DNA from: Scytalidium lignicola
Lineage: Eukaryota; Ascomycota; Leotiomycetes
Reading direction: 5' to 3'
NCBI GenBank assembly: GCA_002812745.2
Contig: NCSJ02000577.1
Span: forward strand, 1-15,679
DNA: 15,679 nucleotides
Under the pieces are notes generated by a model. That model made no database searches. It was not told the origin of the DNA and saw only the letters and a list, made by a program, of their open reading frames with translations. Each line of letters begins with the position of its first letter. Position 1 is the stretch's first letter. This document shows, one piece after another, positions 1 through 9,109 of this stretch. A program made the translations under genes and the position numbers.

Positions 1-163
1 GTTGAATGGCCTTTCTTAAGGTGGAAATATTGAGCTGAAATATACGTGCTGTAGCTGTAACAGTCGCGCGATCATCGGAGTCTTGGTTCTTGAAATACCA
101 CTCAAGGGCATCTTGAAGTCGCTTTGCATGAGATTCAGTCATTGTAGAATCAATCCTGTTCAT
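1..163 (-). CDS. N-terminus of pogo/Fot1-like transposase, copy A (partial)
   Basis: A minus-strand frame opens at ATG 163 (a second in-frame ATG lies at 142) and stays open to the window edge, giving about 54 residues. The stretch ATVTATARIFQLNISTLRKA is a helix-turn-helix of the Psq/CENP-B type found at the start of pogo and Fot1 transposases, where it contacts the element ends. The copy at 13561 has the aligned text ATVTATACIFKLKINTLWKA, with Arg-to-Cys and Arg-to-Trp changes that C-to-T mutation explains. Copy A therefore looks much less mutated than copy B and could be the younger or more functional one. The catalytic domain is outside the window. Confidence 0.75.
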   Translation of the reverse strand, partial: MNRIDSTMTESHAKRLQDALEWYFKNQDSDDRATVTATARIFQLNISTLRKAIQ

Positions 164-258
164 CGCCAAAATGTATTTTATTTTGAAATTGTATGGGTTT
201 TACAGTATAACACGCAATGAAGGTACGCGAAAGCAATGTTGTGGAAAAACGCGAAAGT

Positions 259-291
259 GGAACGAGTTTTGGCGACGGAACGAGTTTTGGC
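259..291. repeat. subterminal direct repeat, copy A
   Basis: GGAACGAGTTTTGGC occurs twice, at 259-273 and 277-291, with an 18-bp period. Copy B has a different sequence but the same 18-bp-period pair at the matching place (13438-13470). Such repeats inside transposon ends are often transposase binding sites; that role is inferred. Confidence 0.7.
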
Positions 292-292
292 A

Positions 293-314
293 CCAACCGC
301 CCCTGGGTGGTTGG
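293..314. repeat. subterminal palindrome, copy A
   Basis: CCAACCGCC (293-301) pairs with GGTGGTTGG (306-314) across a 4-base loop, with one G:T mismatch. Copy B carries the perfect version at 13413-13434. Conservation between a mutated and a less mutated copy suggests it is part of the element's functional end. Confidence 0.7.
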
Positions 315-354
315 TTTGCGATAAAATTGCGCCTTCCGAGCGAGCCAACAATTA

Positions 355-418
355 GTCAGTGGAAGCGAATGTGGTCGCCTATTTTTTTTNCTATGGGAAA
401 CCCACACAAATTGAATAC
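355..418 (+). repeat. left terminal inverted repeat of copy C
   Basis: It matches the reverse complement of 2543-2606 over the whole length, with a few differences that are mostly C/T or A/G transitions, a one-base length difference in the T run and one ambiguous base. The outermost bases are GTCAGTGG next to TA. Confidence 0.9.
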
Positions 419-421
419 TAA

Positions 422-569
422 TTACCATAACTTGACATATCCACTCTCATCCAGTTCCTCTGAATCTGATGAATCCCCTGAATCACTGAAATTGCTCGAA
501 CTGTAACCAATTTCTCCTTCCAAATCTAGGCATATATAACTCTCCATTGAGGCATCGCTTGCCCCTCCT

Positions 570-613
<44 letters not shown>

Positions 614-2493
614 TAGCTCTTCCAGTGGCTCAGGCCTTGCAAAGCTTGTTCTGATTGGTTGTTGAACAGGAGTTTGAGGTGGCCTATAACATGGAATATC
701 TGCTAAATCAGCTGTAGGTGTAACTGAAGGTTTCTGATCAATTGGCTCCTTGCCANGCTCTATGAAGGGTGGTGGAGTATNCTCCTTATACAGCTNAGGA
801 ATACNTATTANANCATGAAGAAGCTGTTTAATTACCTTCTTTCTNAATGCCTCCTTCTTACACCATACTACCNATNCAGCCTTTTGATTTTTTCTCTCCT
901 TATTAGCTATTTNACNTANNATTCTAACTTCCTTATTNGTTGTTTTCTATGCNTNTTTNNNATNNTTNTCCTGTTTCATAGCNTNTNCTTNTTCNTNTGT
1001 TAATTCTCCTCCTTTTTGAAGCCTTTTCCTATTGGATGGCTTTTTTNGTTATGAGATCCTGTATCTGTCGATATGCTATATCACGTTCAAGCNTAGTAAG
1101 CTCACTTTCATCTAATATTAATTNAGAATCANNAGTAAANGAATCAAACTTNCNTTAAGATGNANAGCTTAACANATCNATGATCTTTNGTTTNAACTCT
1201 CCAAGTTGATANTNAACTTGTTGAATNGTTATAANANTTCCTNGTGTAAGTAATTCANGTTCTTTAGCCANTGTTTTAAGCTNATCTTTNACATATTTCT
1301 TCATNAGNGTAAAGGTTNCCTCCNTGTTAATANGCNATATGCTAGCCTTTCTGAAAGNATTCTGAATAGTAACTTTCTTGAAGGTTTACTCANNAATCCN
1401 TAGTAGATCANAAAAGAAAGAAGNNATAGTATATTCNAAATCAANTGATTCAGTAGCACTTTGTACAACTTTATTATGCTAGTACTTATATGGTTAAAAT
1501 ACTCTTATATCAAGAGGTTNAATGTAATATGTTAAATAAGCAGGAAATGTAAATAGCACCACATTATTTTTATAAGCTAATAAGATAAAATCAAGATTCA
1601 TATAATTAGTTTAATTGTCTATTAATAATAACTTATATAGTTGATTAAGGCTTGTATTTATATGTTAAATAAAATGCTCTAAGAATTATAGACTAATATC
1701 ATTGGTTGTATAACCATTCTCTGATAAATAAACTACTTTTGAATGCTTTAATTAATCCTCATACCATGATACTATATAATATTTGCCTTGAACAATAACT
1801 ATAAATAGTATAAAAGCAATTCCATTAGCATTGATAGTCTCAATTATAATTACAGATTAACAATTTTCAAGGCTTAAAGAATAAAGTTAATACAGTGTTA
1901 ACCTTGAATTATAATAATAATTATAATAATAGATAAATCCTTACTTCAGTTAATTCAATTAGAACTAATACCTTTACACCTTTAGAACAACTAATATAAA
2001 ATCCTAATTCGTCGAAATTATATAAATTATACTTATAAATATCATATTTTTTAAAGGCTATTGTATAACAATTAAACTAATCATTAACCTCTTTTAGATC
2101 TTGAGTAGTAACATATTTTTGAGTAATAAGTTTAGTCTTAATTTTATAAAGTAAAGGTTAACCTTTCCACTACTTGCAAAACTAAGACTAAGAAGGTGAA
2201 GATTAATTAACTTGTTTTCAAAGGTAGTTAATAACTATAAATATAATCTCCTTGGTAAAAAGCTAGCCATGCTGAAAGTATGACTTGATAAAGGTATATA
2301 CAGCCTGTTCCTGACTAATTATCAAGATTTTGTTTTGATCTCTAATTAGAAGTCAATTACCTTGTCAAATAGCCATATTCAAAGTTGATTTATTGATTTT
2401 GAATAGCTTGGCAACTACAGATTAACTCTTAGTAAAGTTCTCAGCAAGTTAATCTTTTGCCTTACAAACATGCTCTTTAGTAAGCGTAAGCAT
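422..2493 (-). pseudogene. pogo/Fot1-like DDE transposase, RIP-decayed
   Basis: The likely start is ATG 2493, followed by a Psq-type helix-turn-helix ending KINKSTLNMAI. The catalytic domain keeps YNFDE (first Asp, 2011-2013), LLIDN (second Asp, 1617-1619) and PLDI (third Asp, 1509-1511). The last two Asp are separated by 35 residues, the DD35D spacing known from Fot1. NNVVLFTFPAYL lies just before the third Asp. Near 1020-1050 the text SNRKRLQKGGELT is typical of fungal pogo C-terminal regions. The last 240 or so codons are mostly open and end SGYVKLW-stop at 422. Many stops sit where Gln, Arg or Trp is expected, and there is at least one frameshift between the first and second Asp and another near 1048. 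The gene cannot make a transposase. Confidence 0.85.
571..612. repeat. hexanucleotide tandem repeat (CCTGCT), seven copies
   Basis: Seven units lie in the transposase C-terminal tail. On the minus strand they encode alternating Glu-Gln, a low-complexity acidic run. Copy number is likely to vary between element copies. Confidence 0.9.
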
Positions 2494-2542
2494 ATTGCTG
2501 TAAGAATGGAATATATTTTGAACAGTAAGAATATGCAGAGGG

Positions 2543-2606
2543 GTATTCAATTTGTGTAGGTTTCCCATGGAAAAAAAAATAAGCGACCACATTCGCTTCC
2601 ACCGAC
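2543..2606 (-). repeat. right terminal inverted repeat of copy C
   Basis: Read on the minus strand it starts GTCGGTGGAAGCGAATGTGG and ends near GAATAC, matching 355-418. It is followed on the plus strand by TA (2607-2608). Confidence 0.9.
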
Positions 2607-2608
2607 TA

Positions 2609-2871
2609 GGAGCGAATACGACTAAAGTCGGGCAATGCGCGTGCCTGAGGCCCGACGATTACACAGTTTATGAATTTTATAATTTTTTATAATTTTTTAA
2701 TTTAATTTTTAGAATCTGAAATTAAAACTAAAAATTAAATTAATCTTTCCCAACCCTGCCTATTAGTATGACTCTTTGGTTGGGTCAATACTCGATTGAC
2801 CAGCTAGTTTGTAAAATGAAGGTTGATATGAATCCAGCAGTTATTTTTACCAACAAATACTCGCATAGCTA
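2609..2871. other. AT-rich gene-free stretch with two inverted repeats
   Basis: No coding frame is supported. GTCGGGC (2627-2633) is mirrored by GCCCGAC (2650-2656); ends of this kind occur on some transposons, but no element body could be assigned. A longer AT-rich hairpin follows at 2697-2743. Confidence 0.6.
2697..2743. repeat. perfect 16-bp inverted repeat, 15-base loop
   Basis: TTAATTTAATTTTTAG (2697-2712) is exactly reverse-complemented at 2728-2743. It lies downstream of the decayed gene at 2872-3651 on that gene's strand. It could be a transcript-end structure or a small foldback remnant; nothing decides between these. Confidence 0.7.
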
Positions 2872-3651
2872 CTACTTCTCTAACATATGGTGGGAGTCTA
2901 AGGGATAGAATAGTAAGCTGATATGAGTGCCGTCGTAATCTTGAAATGTCTTAAACTGAGCCAGATCGAGTCCGACATATTTAATTGTAATATTCAAATT
3001 CCTGGCATCGTAGCTTATAGGTCTCATGATTGAGTCCTCTTGCAATTAGAAGGAGACATTACAAGCACTGGGAGACCAACTTACATGATTTAAGCCGCTC
3101 AACATTCCTACTTCATTTCTCCACGTGCTAGCAGCCCATACAAGAACCGGTTTCCGGCATTCCGTGATTGCAATTACCCTGTATTGGTGGAAACTCTTGA
3201 GAACCATGGTGTAATCATTCTCATTAATCATCTCCCTCAAACTATTATGATTCAATCCTTTCAGCGGAAACACTAATAGAACATTGGTTCCAGAATCTCT
3301 GACATCATATTTTCCATTTACAGGACCCATTATGTGTTTAGTTACATCGGTATTCGATCTTTTAGGCTGGATTATTGACTGGATCTGGTTGTCGGGTTCG
3401 AGTCTTGATTTCTTGGATTCAATATCTCCAACAGTCCTTATTTCCTCGGTTATATTAACAGGGAATAGACCAACAGTTTATATGATAGATGAAGAGACGG
3501 AGATAGTTATTTTTTCTCATAGATTAGTTATCTGGCTGATACCAAATATAGTTTTAGGATCCAACAAGTTATTCGTACACTTCTCGACGAGATGTATAAG
3601 CAAGTGATTAGTCGACCGTAATTCGTTTATTAATCTAACTGATTGCTTCAT
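2872..3651 (-). pseudogene. unrecognised decayed gene, three in-frame stops
   Basis: A single minus-strand frame runs from ATG 3651 to TAG 2872, which would be 259 residues, interrupted by a TGA near 3525 and TAA codons near 3482 and at 3046. No frameshift is needed. Both sides of each stop read as ordinary globular protein, for example ECRKPVLVWAASTWRNEVG before and IKYVGLDLAQFKTFQDYDG after the last stop. TGA and TAA can arise from CGA/TGG and CAA by C-to-T (or G-to-A) change, so RIP spreading from the adjacent transposon is a fair explanation. The family was not recognised. The frame starts 54 bases beyond the stop of the DUF6536 gene and has the same orientation. Spliced introns over the stops are possible but no good sites were seen. 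Confidence 0.6.
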
Positions 3652-3705
3652 ATGAGCACTTCATATGAACACTTTATCATAGCCTTATATCTTGCTGTAT
3701 ACTAA

Positions 3706-6686
3706 TTAAGCATAAAGTTTCCCACCCTTAGGCGTGGAAACCTCAGCAGATGAAAATCCACAATGAGCTGTATAACCTTCTGTTTCACTACGTTCCCTCT
3801 CCTCAGGTGTATCTGCACGATCATCACTAGTGTACCTTGTCTCATCCCTATCGGAGATAGTTGCCCATATAAACGATGACTTTGTCTCCCCCCACATTAC
3901 AGGACCCAGAGCGATTGTCTCGGGATTATCATTATGATGACACTGAGAACTGATGGCCGCACTACAACTTGCTACCAGCGGCATAGCAGATGCGAAACGT
4001 CTCGTGACAGCGATTAAAACCAATCCAACAACCATAAGACTGCCAACTATCAACGTAAGAATGATGGCCATGGGACTATATCCTAGCACTTTAAGTGTGG
4101 AAATCGCATCTGTGTTTGGTGATGGCAATCCGTTTTGCTCAATTTGCACGTAGAAGAAGCTCTGCGAGATCAACCAATGAAGTATAATGAAGATGATCAG
4201 CAGTGGGATACTGTACTGATAAGGTATGCTAAACCAGTAGGTTCTTCGCTGGACCCCTCCAGGTTGCCGGAATGAAACACGAAGCGCCTTGCGTTTAATC
4301 CCGTAGGAGTTACATTCTGAGGCGGCAAGCATACCGGTGAGTACACTGTTAAAAGCATAATAGCTACACGTCATAATAAATTGAGGGCTGTTGGCAATGA
4401 GGATCAGTTCCAGTGTTGATAAGTTGGGGTGTTCTTCCGCAATAGAAAAGATGATATTATTTGATTGAACCGAACCAAATCCGAGAGACCATAAATAATG
4501 AAGATTGGAATCTGACACGCCGTTGATACCAATAGCGACAGTAAGGAAATAGCTAGCAGTTCCGAGACTAGCTCCGCACCTTGAGAATATATGTTAGCAA
4601 ATAATGTTTCTTATTAATCCTCCTTCTTTGTCGTCAATGGTTGGAGTAGTGAGGAGAAAGTACCTACAGAAGGAAAGTCACTCCCCAACGCCACCAGCTT
4701 ACAGCCCGCACCAACAACTTTCGTTTGGGTAGCTCTTTCGGGGCTATGGACAGATTACTGTATGTTCCATTGCTGACCTGATCTCGGATGAAGTTATCAT
4801 CACCTCTTTCAAAGTTTTTAGTAATGCAAACTTTCCGTCTTGACAGAGTCCAAGCAGAAACCTCGGGTCGACCCATCCAGCACATTTGAGCTGTTGTTAA
4901 ATCTGGACGGGTAAGAAAAGACGCTACGGCATCCCCAACAGTTAAGAGGGGGGTGTCTTTTTTATCCAGCAGCCTGGCTGCTAAAAATACAATCATTGCC
5001 TTAATAGCTGCAGAGAGAATTATTGTGATACAAATTGGAGGGTTGTAGAGCAACTGACAATTTTCTTCCAAGGTCTGACTCAAGCAGCCATCCAGAGAAT
5101 TCGCCCACATTTCACCATCAGAAGAGCCATCTGGAAGATGAAAATAAATGCCGAGAGAGCCAACATCTGTAATAACTGTATCTAGGGTATTGTTGCGAAG
5201 GTAATCATTTATTTGTTGCAGGTTACTTGGGACAGTATCACCAATCCAACTGAGGAACTGCTGGGTCTTGTTATAAGTCGGATTACTGATGTCCATTTGT
5301 TGACTTATGCCTAGGGAGAAGTTTCCGTAGAGTTTCCCATCTATTACCGCAGCATAAAATGTCGCTAGATCACTGTTGGAGGAGGGTAAGTGGAATGTCC
5401 AGAAGAAGGTTCCAGGATTGTAATCGAAAATTTTGAGATTATCAGTGCTATTTTTGATATCGGCTTTGGTACAATGGCCACTGTCCTCGCAAAGCCACCC
5501 ATAAGAGTTTTGGTATTTGAACGAGGCCCAGCCGCTCAACTTGTCAGGCTCATATGGGACTTCTCCAGGGGACCCGAAGAGAAGTGAGCCGTATTCTCCA
5601 TTGGAAACGTTGTTGTTTTGGTTCTCGTAAGCAAGATCATCCGAGAGGACGATGACAGTGCCTAGCCCGGGGAGAAAGTCCTGTGTGTATGTGTCAACAC
5701 ACTCTTCTTTGGTCAAATTCCGGAATGTTCCATGCGAGAAGCTCTTGATATAGTTGGTCCATGAGGTCTCAGACTCGGTAACGACGGTATGTAGGTCAGA
5801 ATCATTCAAAGCAGTCAAGGCTTGGACGGATGCGGCGTAATAATTTAAATTGTCTTCCACCTCAGTGAGTTGTATATCACTTGGTGCAATAATCACAGCA
5901 TACTCGTTGGTGCTGGTGGAATCAAATACGGCCGAGTTGTACAATAGGTGAAATGGGGTGGTGGTAATCATCAACACAGCCCAAATCAAGAACGAGCTTT
6001 TGTTGACGGCAAATAGATTTCGCATACTAGGCACACCAATATCCAACCACCTCCCCTGGGCGTGTGCCCTATCAATGTCACTTCTGGTTGGTGCCACGAT
6101 GGCTTGCATACAGTTGTTGCTAGCTGCAAGGATGGCGGTACTTAACAAATTGATGAGAAAGTGGAGGCCGATATTCCATCTTTTGGTGGTGGTACAGCTC
6201 CCTTGATATATGGTTCTGGTTTGTGCAAAGAAGCTGGTACTGTCATAGGCTTCATTAAGTGGGCGGTTTTTGCTTGATTCAGCCAAGCCAGCGGCGACAG
6301 CGAAAAGAATGATATTGACAACCAAGACAAAAGAGACAGCCACCGAACTCAAGTAGACTCCGTTGATAAATGTGCGTTTGCTTGGTGTGACTGGTTCGGC
6401 CGTGGGATGGGTCTCCGCTTCTGCGTCTGCATCTGCGTCTGTATCTGAATCTCCCCACGTTTCCGAGTTACTATGGTCATTGTAAAGGGACTGCTCATTG
6501 TCACTAGGGCTATCATCTCTGAATACTTGATATCAGTACGCGGCTCTTTAATTTTGCAGATGGGTATGATTATAACCTTGTCCTTAGAGGGATAGATTGC
6601 GCTTGCAGAGTCCTATGGTGTTTTGAGCGACCAGCCCAGTGAGGAATGTATTGGATCCATCTCTGTGCCATCATCCGGACGGCCAT
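3706..6686 (-). CDS. DUF6536 family multi-pass membrane protein
   Basis: Proposed exons (minus): 6686-6577, 6518-4668, 4579-3706, giving 944 residues. The second intron (4580-4667; GTAGGT, GCTAAC branch, CAAG) is well supported because both sides read as conserved family sequence. The first (6519-6576) is tentative: phase and branch fit, but its donor GTTATA is weak. DUF6536 features are HFLINLLSTAILAASNNCMQ then APTRSDIDRAHAQGRWLDIG at about residues 156-197, and the C-terminal HCGFSSAEVSTPKGGKLYA. About seven or eight hydrophobic spans are visible, with a large Asn-glycosylatable loop between the third and fourth. An acidic DSDTDADADAEAE run precedes the first span. The family's biochemical role is unknown; a plasma or internal membrane location is inferred. 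ATG 6686 has A at -3 and G at +4. The frame is intact despite transposon neighbours. Confidence 0.85.
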
Positions 6687-6762
6687 TCTGCTGTTTGATA
6701 TTGTGGAGCTCCTGGGAAGGTATTCCAACCGTGCTTACCCAGATCCATCACCACGCTCATTA

Positions 6763-6769
6763 TTATATA
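6763..6769 (-). promoter_or_regulatory. TATA-like box of the DUF6536 gene
   Basis: TATATAA reads on the minus strand about 80 bases upstream of the proposed ATG at 6686, a distance that allows a short 5' leader. It supports starting at 6686 rather than at upstream ATGs such as the one at about 6760, which lies too close to the box. Confidence 0.45.
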
Positions 6770-7740
6770 CGAGTACAGTTCGGTGAGGCTGTGTGCTGTG
6801 TGCCGCTGCGGACATAGGCACTGATCGTATTTCATTTTCCGGGGCCCGGAGCTGGAACAGGAGGGCGATGAAAAGTATGGTACGTCAGGGCGACATTGCA
6901 GCTCCTATTTCCGTCAGGTAATAAAGTACTAACGCATGGTGTCGCCAGGAATATTATGGTTGGTTGGAAGGCTCTAAGCCAGAGATCATCAGGAGTTGCC
7001 AATTATACTAGAATATTTAGTTGCTACGTAAAAGGGAGCCTTGACACTCTGACCCGGGTGGACCTGATTATTTATGTAGCCTAACTCCTGCTTTGGAACA
7101 GATTGTCGAACTGCATGAGGCTGAGCCAAGCCTCAACTATAGTACTGTCGATGCCGTCTTGTTGGATTGATACCCTGCGCATTTTACTTTGCGTGAATAA
7201 CATGGCGCGTCCGAGGAGCACCGCCCACCGTGATAGGCTGCAGACAACCAATTCTTGTCAGCCTGGCCTCCATTTCGTATCCTGCATCAACCGTCCCGAC
7301 ACTGAAGTTGAAATATCGGAGCCGGAGGATGGAAATGATCACCAATTGTCCAGTGGCCGATGTGAGACGAAAGGAAGGAGATGCACTCTTCTATTAGTTC
7401 TGTAGTGGAGGATAAATAGTAGCAACCACTAGCAGCCTCGGGGGAGAATGCTCAATGCTGTAATTACTCTCATTTCTCAAATTCCTCGTTTTTGAGCTAC
7501 TAAGGATCCTTTCTTAAGCGAGTGAGGTCATGTTGATCGATTCTACATCCAGTTTAGCTGAAGCAAGTATCTGGAGCCTCTGAATTCATGAATTGCGCAT
7601 TAATTTTCTAGTACTAGAATCACCTCCCTCATATTATCAACACCTGTAGGGATTTCCTTTGCTAGCTCCTCTATAATAAATTCAGTATCAAGTGTGTTTG
7701 TTTCCTAACAAGTAAAATCAATAGCTGAATGTGAAATACT
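6770..7740. other. gene-free stretch upstream of the DUF6536 gene
   Basis: No gene can be supported. The part to about 7430 has balanced base composition and is not obviously RIP-mutated. Short minus-strand frames there, such as one holding LVIISILRLRYFNF at about 7270-7370, read like protein but are not recognised and end quickly. From about 7440 the DNA becomes AT-rich and leads into a retrotransposon relic. Confidence 0.5.
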
Positions 7741-7938
7741 TTGATTTTAATTAAACTATCTTCACTCCTGTTAGGTATACAGACTAACTTACATTTAAGT
7801 TATAAGAATGTTCAAATATTCTTAGAATTTACTAATTTTTATAAAAGATTTATTAAAAATTATTTAAAAATTATTATACGCATGTATAAAAATATTTTCT
7901 TGTCAAATTTGGCGAAAGATGGTATTTGTTGGGTTTAG
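7741..7938 (+). pseudogene. Ty3/gypsy reverse transcriptase fragment
   Basis: The frame contains KNVQIFLEFTNFYKRFIKNY, which matches the highly recognisable segment of Ty3/gypsy polymerases usually seen as K-x-V-Q-x-F-L-G-F-x-N-F-Y-R-R-F-I, at the end of the reverse transcriptase domain. An upstream I-x-T residue pattern also fits. Stops follow at once downstream (TAG, TAA, TAG), and no LTR, protease, RNase H or integrase was found nearby. This is an isolated, AT-rich relic without function. Confidence 0.8.
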
Positions 7939-8515
7939 GTGTAATTTTAGTATTCAGCTGGATCAACTATCTTAGCTTAGTCATCGGGAAATTTTATTTG
8001 AGGTAAAATCTCAAAGCTATTGTTTAGTATATCTGATCTGTATCTCCAGAATACTAATATATCTTTTTAGCTTTGCTTGGCCGAGTCAAGTATTATCATC
8101 ACAGTCCGTCCCTTTATCTAAGGCGAAGAATAACTTCATCGTACTAGTTATCTATAAATAATAGACCAAGCTTGATAACCTAACCTTGAAATCACAAGCT
8201 CTTTATCACAATTAGTATTAGATAAAAGAGATTTCATCAGATGCATCATTTAGGTGGTTTTGAACTAGATAGTAGCTGAGGCAGGATTATAATACACGAA
8301 ATCGATCTATTTAAACCACAATATCTTTCTCTGATACACGAACGGTAGTCGTAAATGGGGACCTGTGGGAACTTTGTTCGTTGCAATAATTAAGTCCATT
8401 CTCTTGGTAAGACAAACGGAATATAACGTGGTCTAAACCCAAGACAAAGTAAATTGTTTTCCATAGCCTTATGGACACGACAGTCGAAATCTAAAGCAGC
8501 AGCATTAGAGCGTGT
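7939..8515. other. AT-rich stretch between the retroelement relic and the cupin gene
   Basis: Every frame is broken by frequent stops. It may be further decayed retrotransposon sequence, but nothing recognisable was seen. The last 50-100 bases would hold the 3' end of the cupin transcript. Confidence 0.5.
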
Positions 8516-9109
8516 TTAAGCCAATTCCAGCTTAGTGAACTCCTTGTTGAAAACCAGGGAGCATATCTCAACAACCTCACGAGCACTTAGTTTCGGTATA
8601 AAGATATCACTGTATGCGCCCTTGAAGGGGATGTAAGCTAGAGGATCTGTGACTACTTCGGTCGACGCCGTTGGAAAAAACTGAGTTGGCTCCTCGTACT
8701 CATACACCATTGTAAATGATCCCGTCGATACCAACCCACCAGGAAGTTTCACGCCGATTGGGCAGGCCGTCCATGTATGAGGTACTCCTCCAGGGATATT
8801 CACCAGCGAACCCGGCGCCACAGCGTACAGCTTGCCCTCAAACTCGACTATTCCCACTCCATGGAGGACCATGATACGCTCATCAAGCAGTTTTTGCCGT
8901 TCTAGATCCATGTGGATATGACGCGGCAGACGCAGTTCTGTGGTGAACTCGATGAATCCAAGAGGTCCTGAAAACGATTTTGCACTTGCGACACATAACT
9001 GATGCATCGTCAGATCGATGTTGGGAAATGGCCTCTTCACATGTGCCGACCCATGTGAGATCCGACATCCGTTGTCGAGAACAAAAGCCGCTTCGATACT
9101 GTCAGGCAT
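8516..9109 (-). CDS. single-domain cupin protein
   Basis: An intronless 197-residue frame. Cupin motif 1 is HIH (His64, His66) followed, after an insertion, by DERIMVLHGVG, where Glu77-x6-Gly84 matches the usual metal-site Glu and Gly. Motif 2 is PGSLVNIPGGVPHTW, with Gly100, Pro106, Gly108 and His111 in standard spacing. The usual final Asn of motif 2 is Ala115. Two His, one Glu and one His can form a metal site, so a small metal-dependent oxygenase, isomerase or cyclase-like activity is possible, but the substrate cannot be read from the sequence. There is no signal peptide, so a cytosolic protein is expected. It is divergent to the zinc-cluster regulator at 9715 and shares a 605-bp promoter with it, which suggests co-regulation. 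Codon use and intact frame show no decay. Confidence 0.85.
   Translation of the reverse strand: MPDSIEAAFVLDNGCRISHGSAHVKRPFPNIDLTMHQLCVASAKSFSGPLGFIEFTTELRLPRHIHMDLERQKLLDERIMVLHGVGIVEFEGKLYAVAPGSLVNIPGGVPHTWTACPIGVKLPGGLVSTGSFTMVYEYEEPTQFFPTASTEVVTDPLAYIPFKGAYSDIFIPKLSAREVVEICSLVFNKEFTKLELA

Larger units (their letters stand above)
1..349 (-). mobile_element. pogo/Fot1-like DNA transposon, 5' part, copy A (cut by window edge)
   Basis: Read on the minus strand, the element starts at 349 with GTTGGCTCGCTCGG and runs off the window at base 1. Its first 200 bases align with the start of the element at 13381 (copy B): shared GTTGG end, shared TTTTATCGC, a shared subterminal palindrome, paired 18-bp-spaced repeats, GCGT/CGCGTTTTATACTGT-like stretches and the beginning of the same transposase. 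Copy B has a TA just outside its end; here the adjacent bases read TT in element orientation, so the target duplication is imperfect. The 3' end is not in the window, so length and completeness are unknown. Confidence 0.8.
355..2606 (-). mobile_element. complete but decayed pogo/Fot1-like transposon with 64-bp TIRs (copy C)
   Basis: The element is 2252 bp. Its ends begin GTC(A/G)GTGGAAGCGAATGTGG and are inverted copies of each other over about 64 bp. A TA dinucleotide flanks both sides (353-354 and 2607-2608), as expected for Tc1/mariner-pogo insertion. The minus strand encodes a decayed transposase. Ambiguous bases cluster at roughly 767-1520, and there is one in the left TIR. The TIRs differ from the ends of copies A and B, so this is a separate family. 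It lies five bases from the end of copy A. Confidence 0.88.

Noticed and set aside
571..612. The regular hexanucleotide array was considered as a CRISPR-like or satellite array.
   Set aside because: There are no spacers, and it encodes a Glu-Gln run inside the transposase reading frame.
3284..3607. Plus-strand open frame of 107 codons.
   Set aside because: It is antisense to the longer decayed minus-strand frame, has no recognisable motif, and the minus-strand reading is more protein-like.
7103..7405. Plus-strand open frame of 100 codons.
   Set aside because: No ATG at its stated start (TTG), no motif and odd composition; the opposite strand also has short frames, so neither is supported.
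7600..7704. Minus-strand frame reading FIIEELAKEIPTGVDNM, possibly a last exon.
   Set aside because: It is short, no upstream exon or start could be connected, and the family was not recognised.
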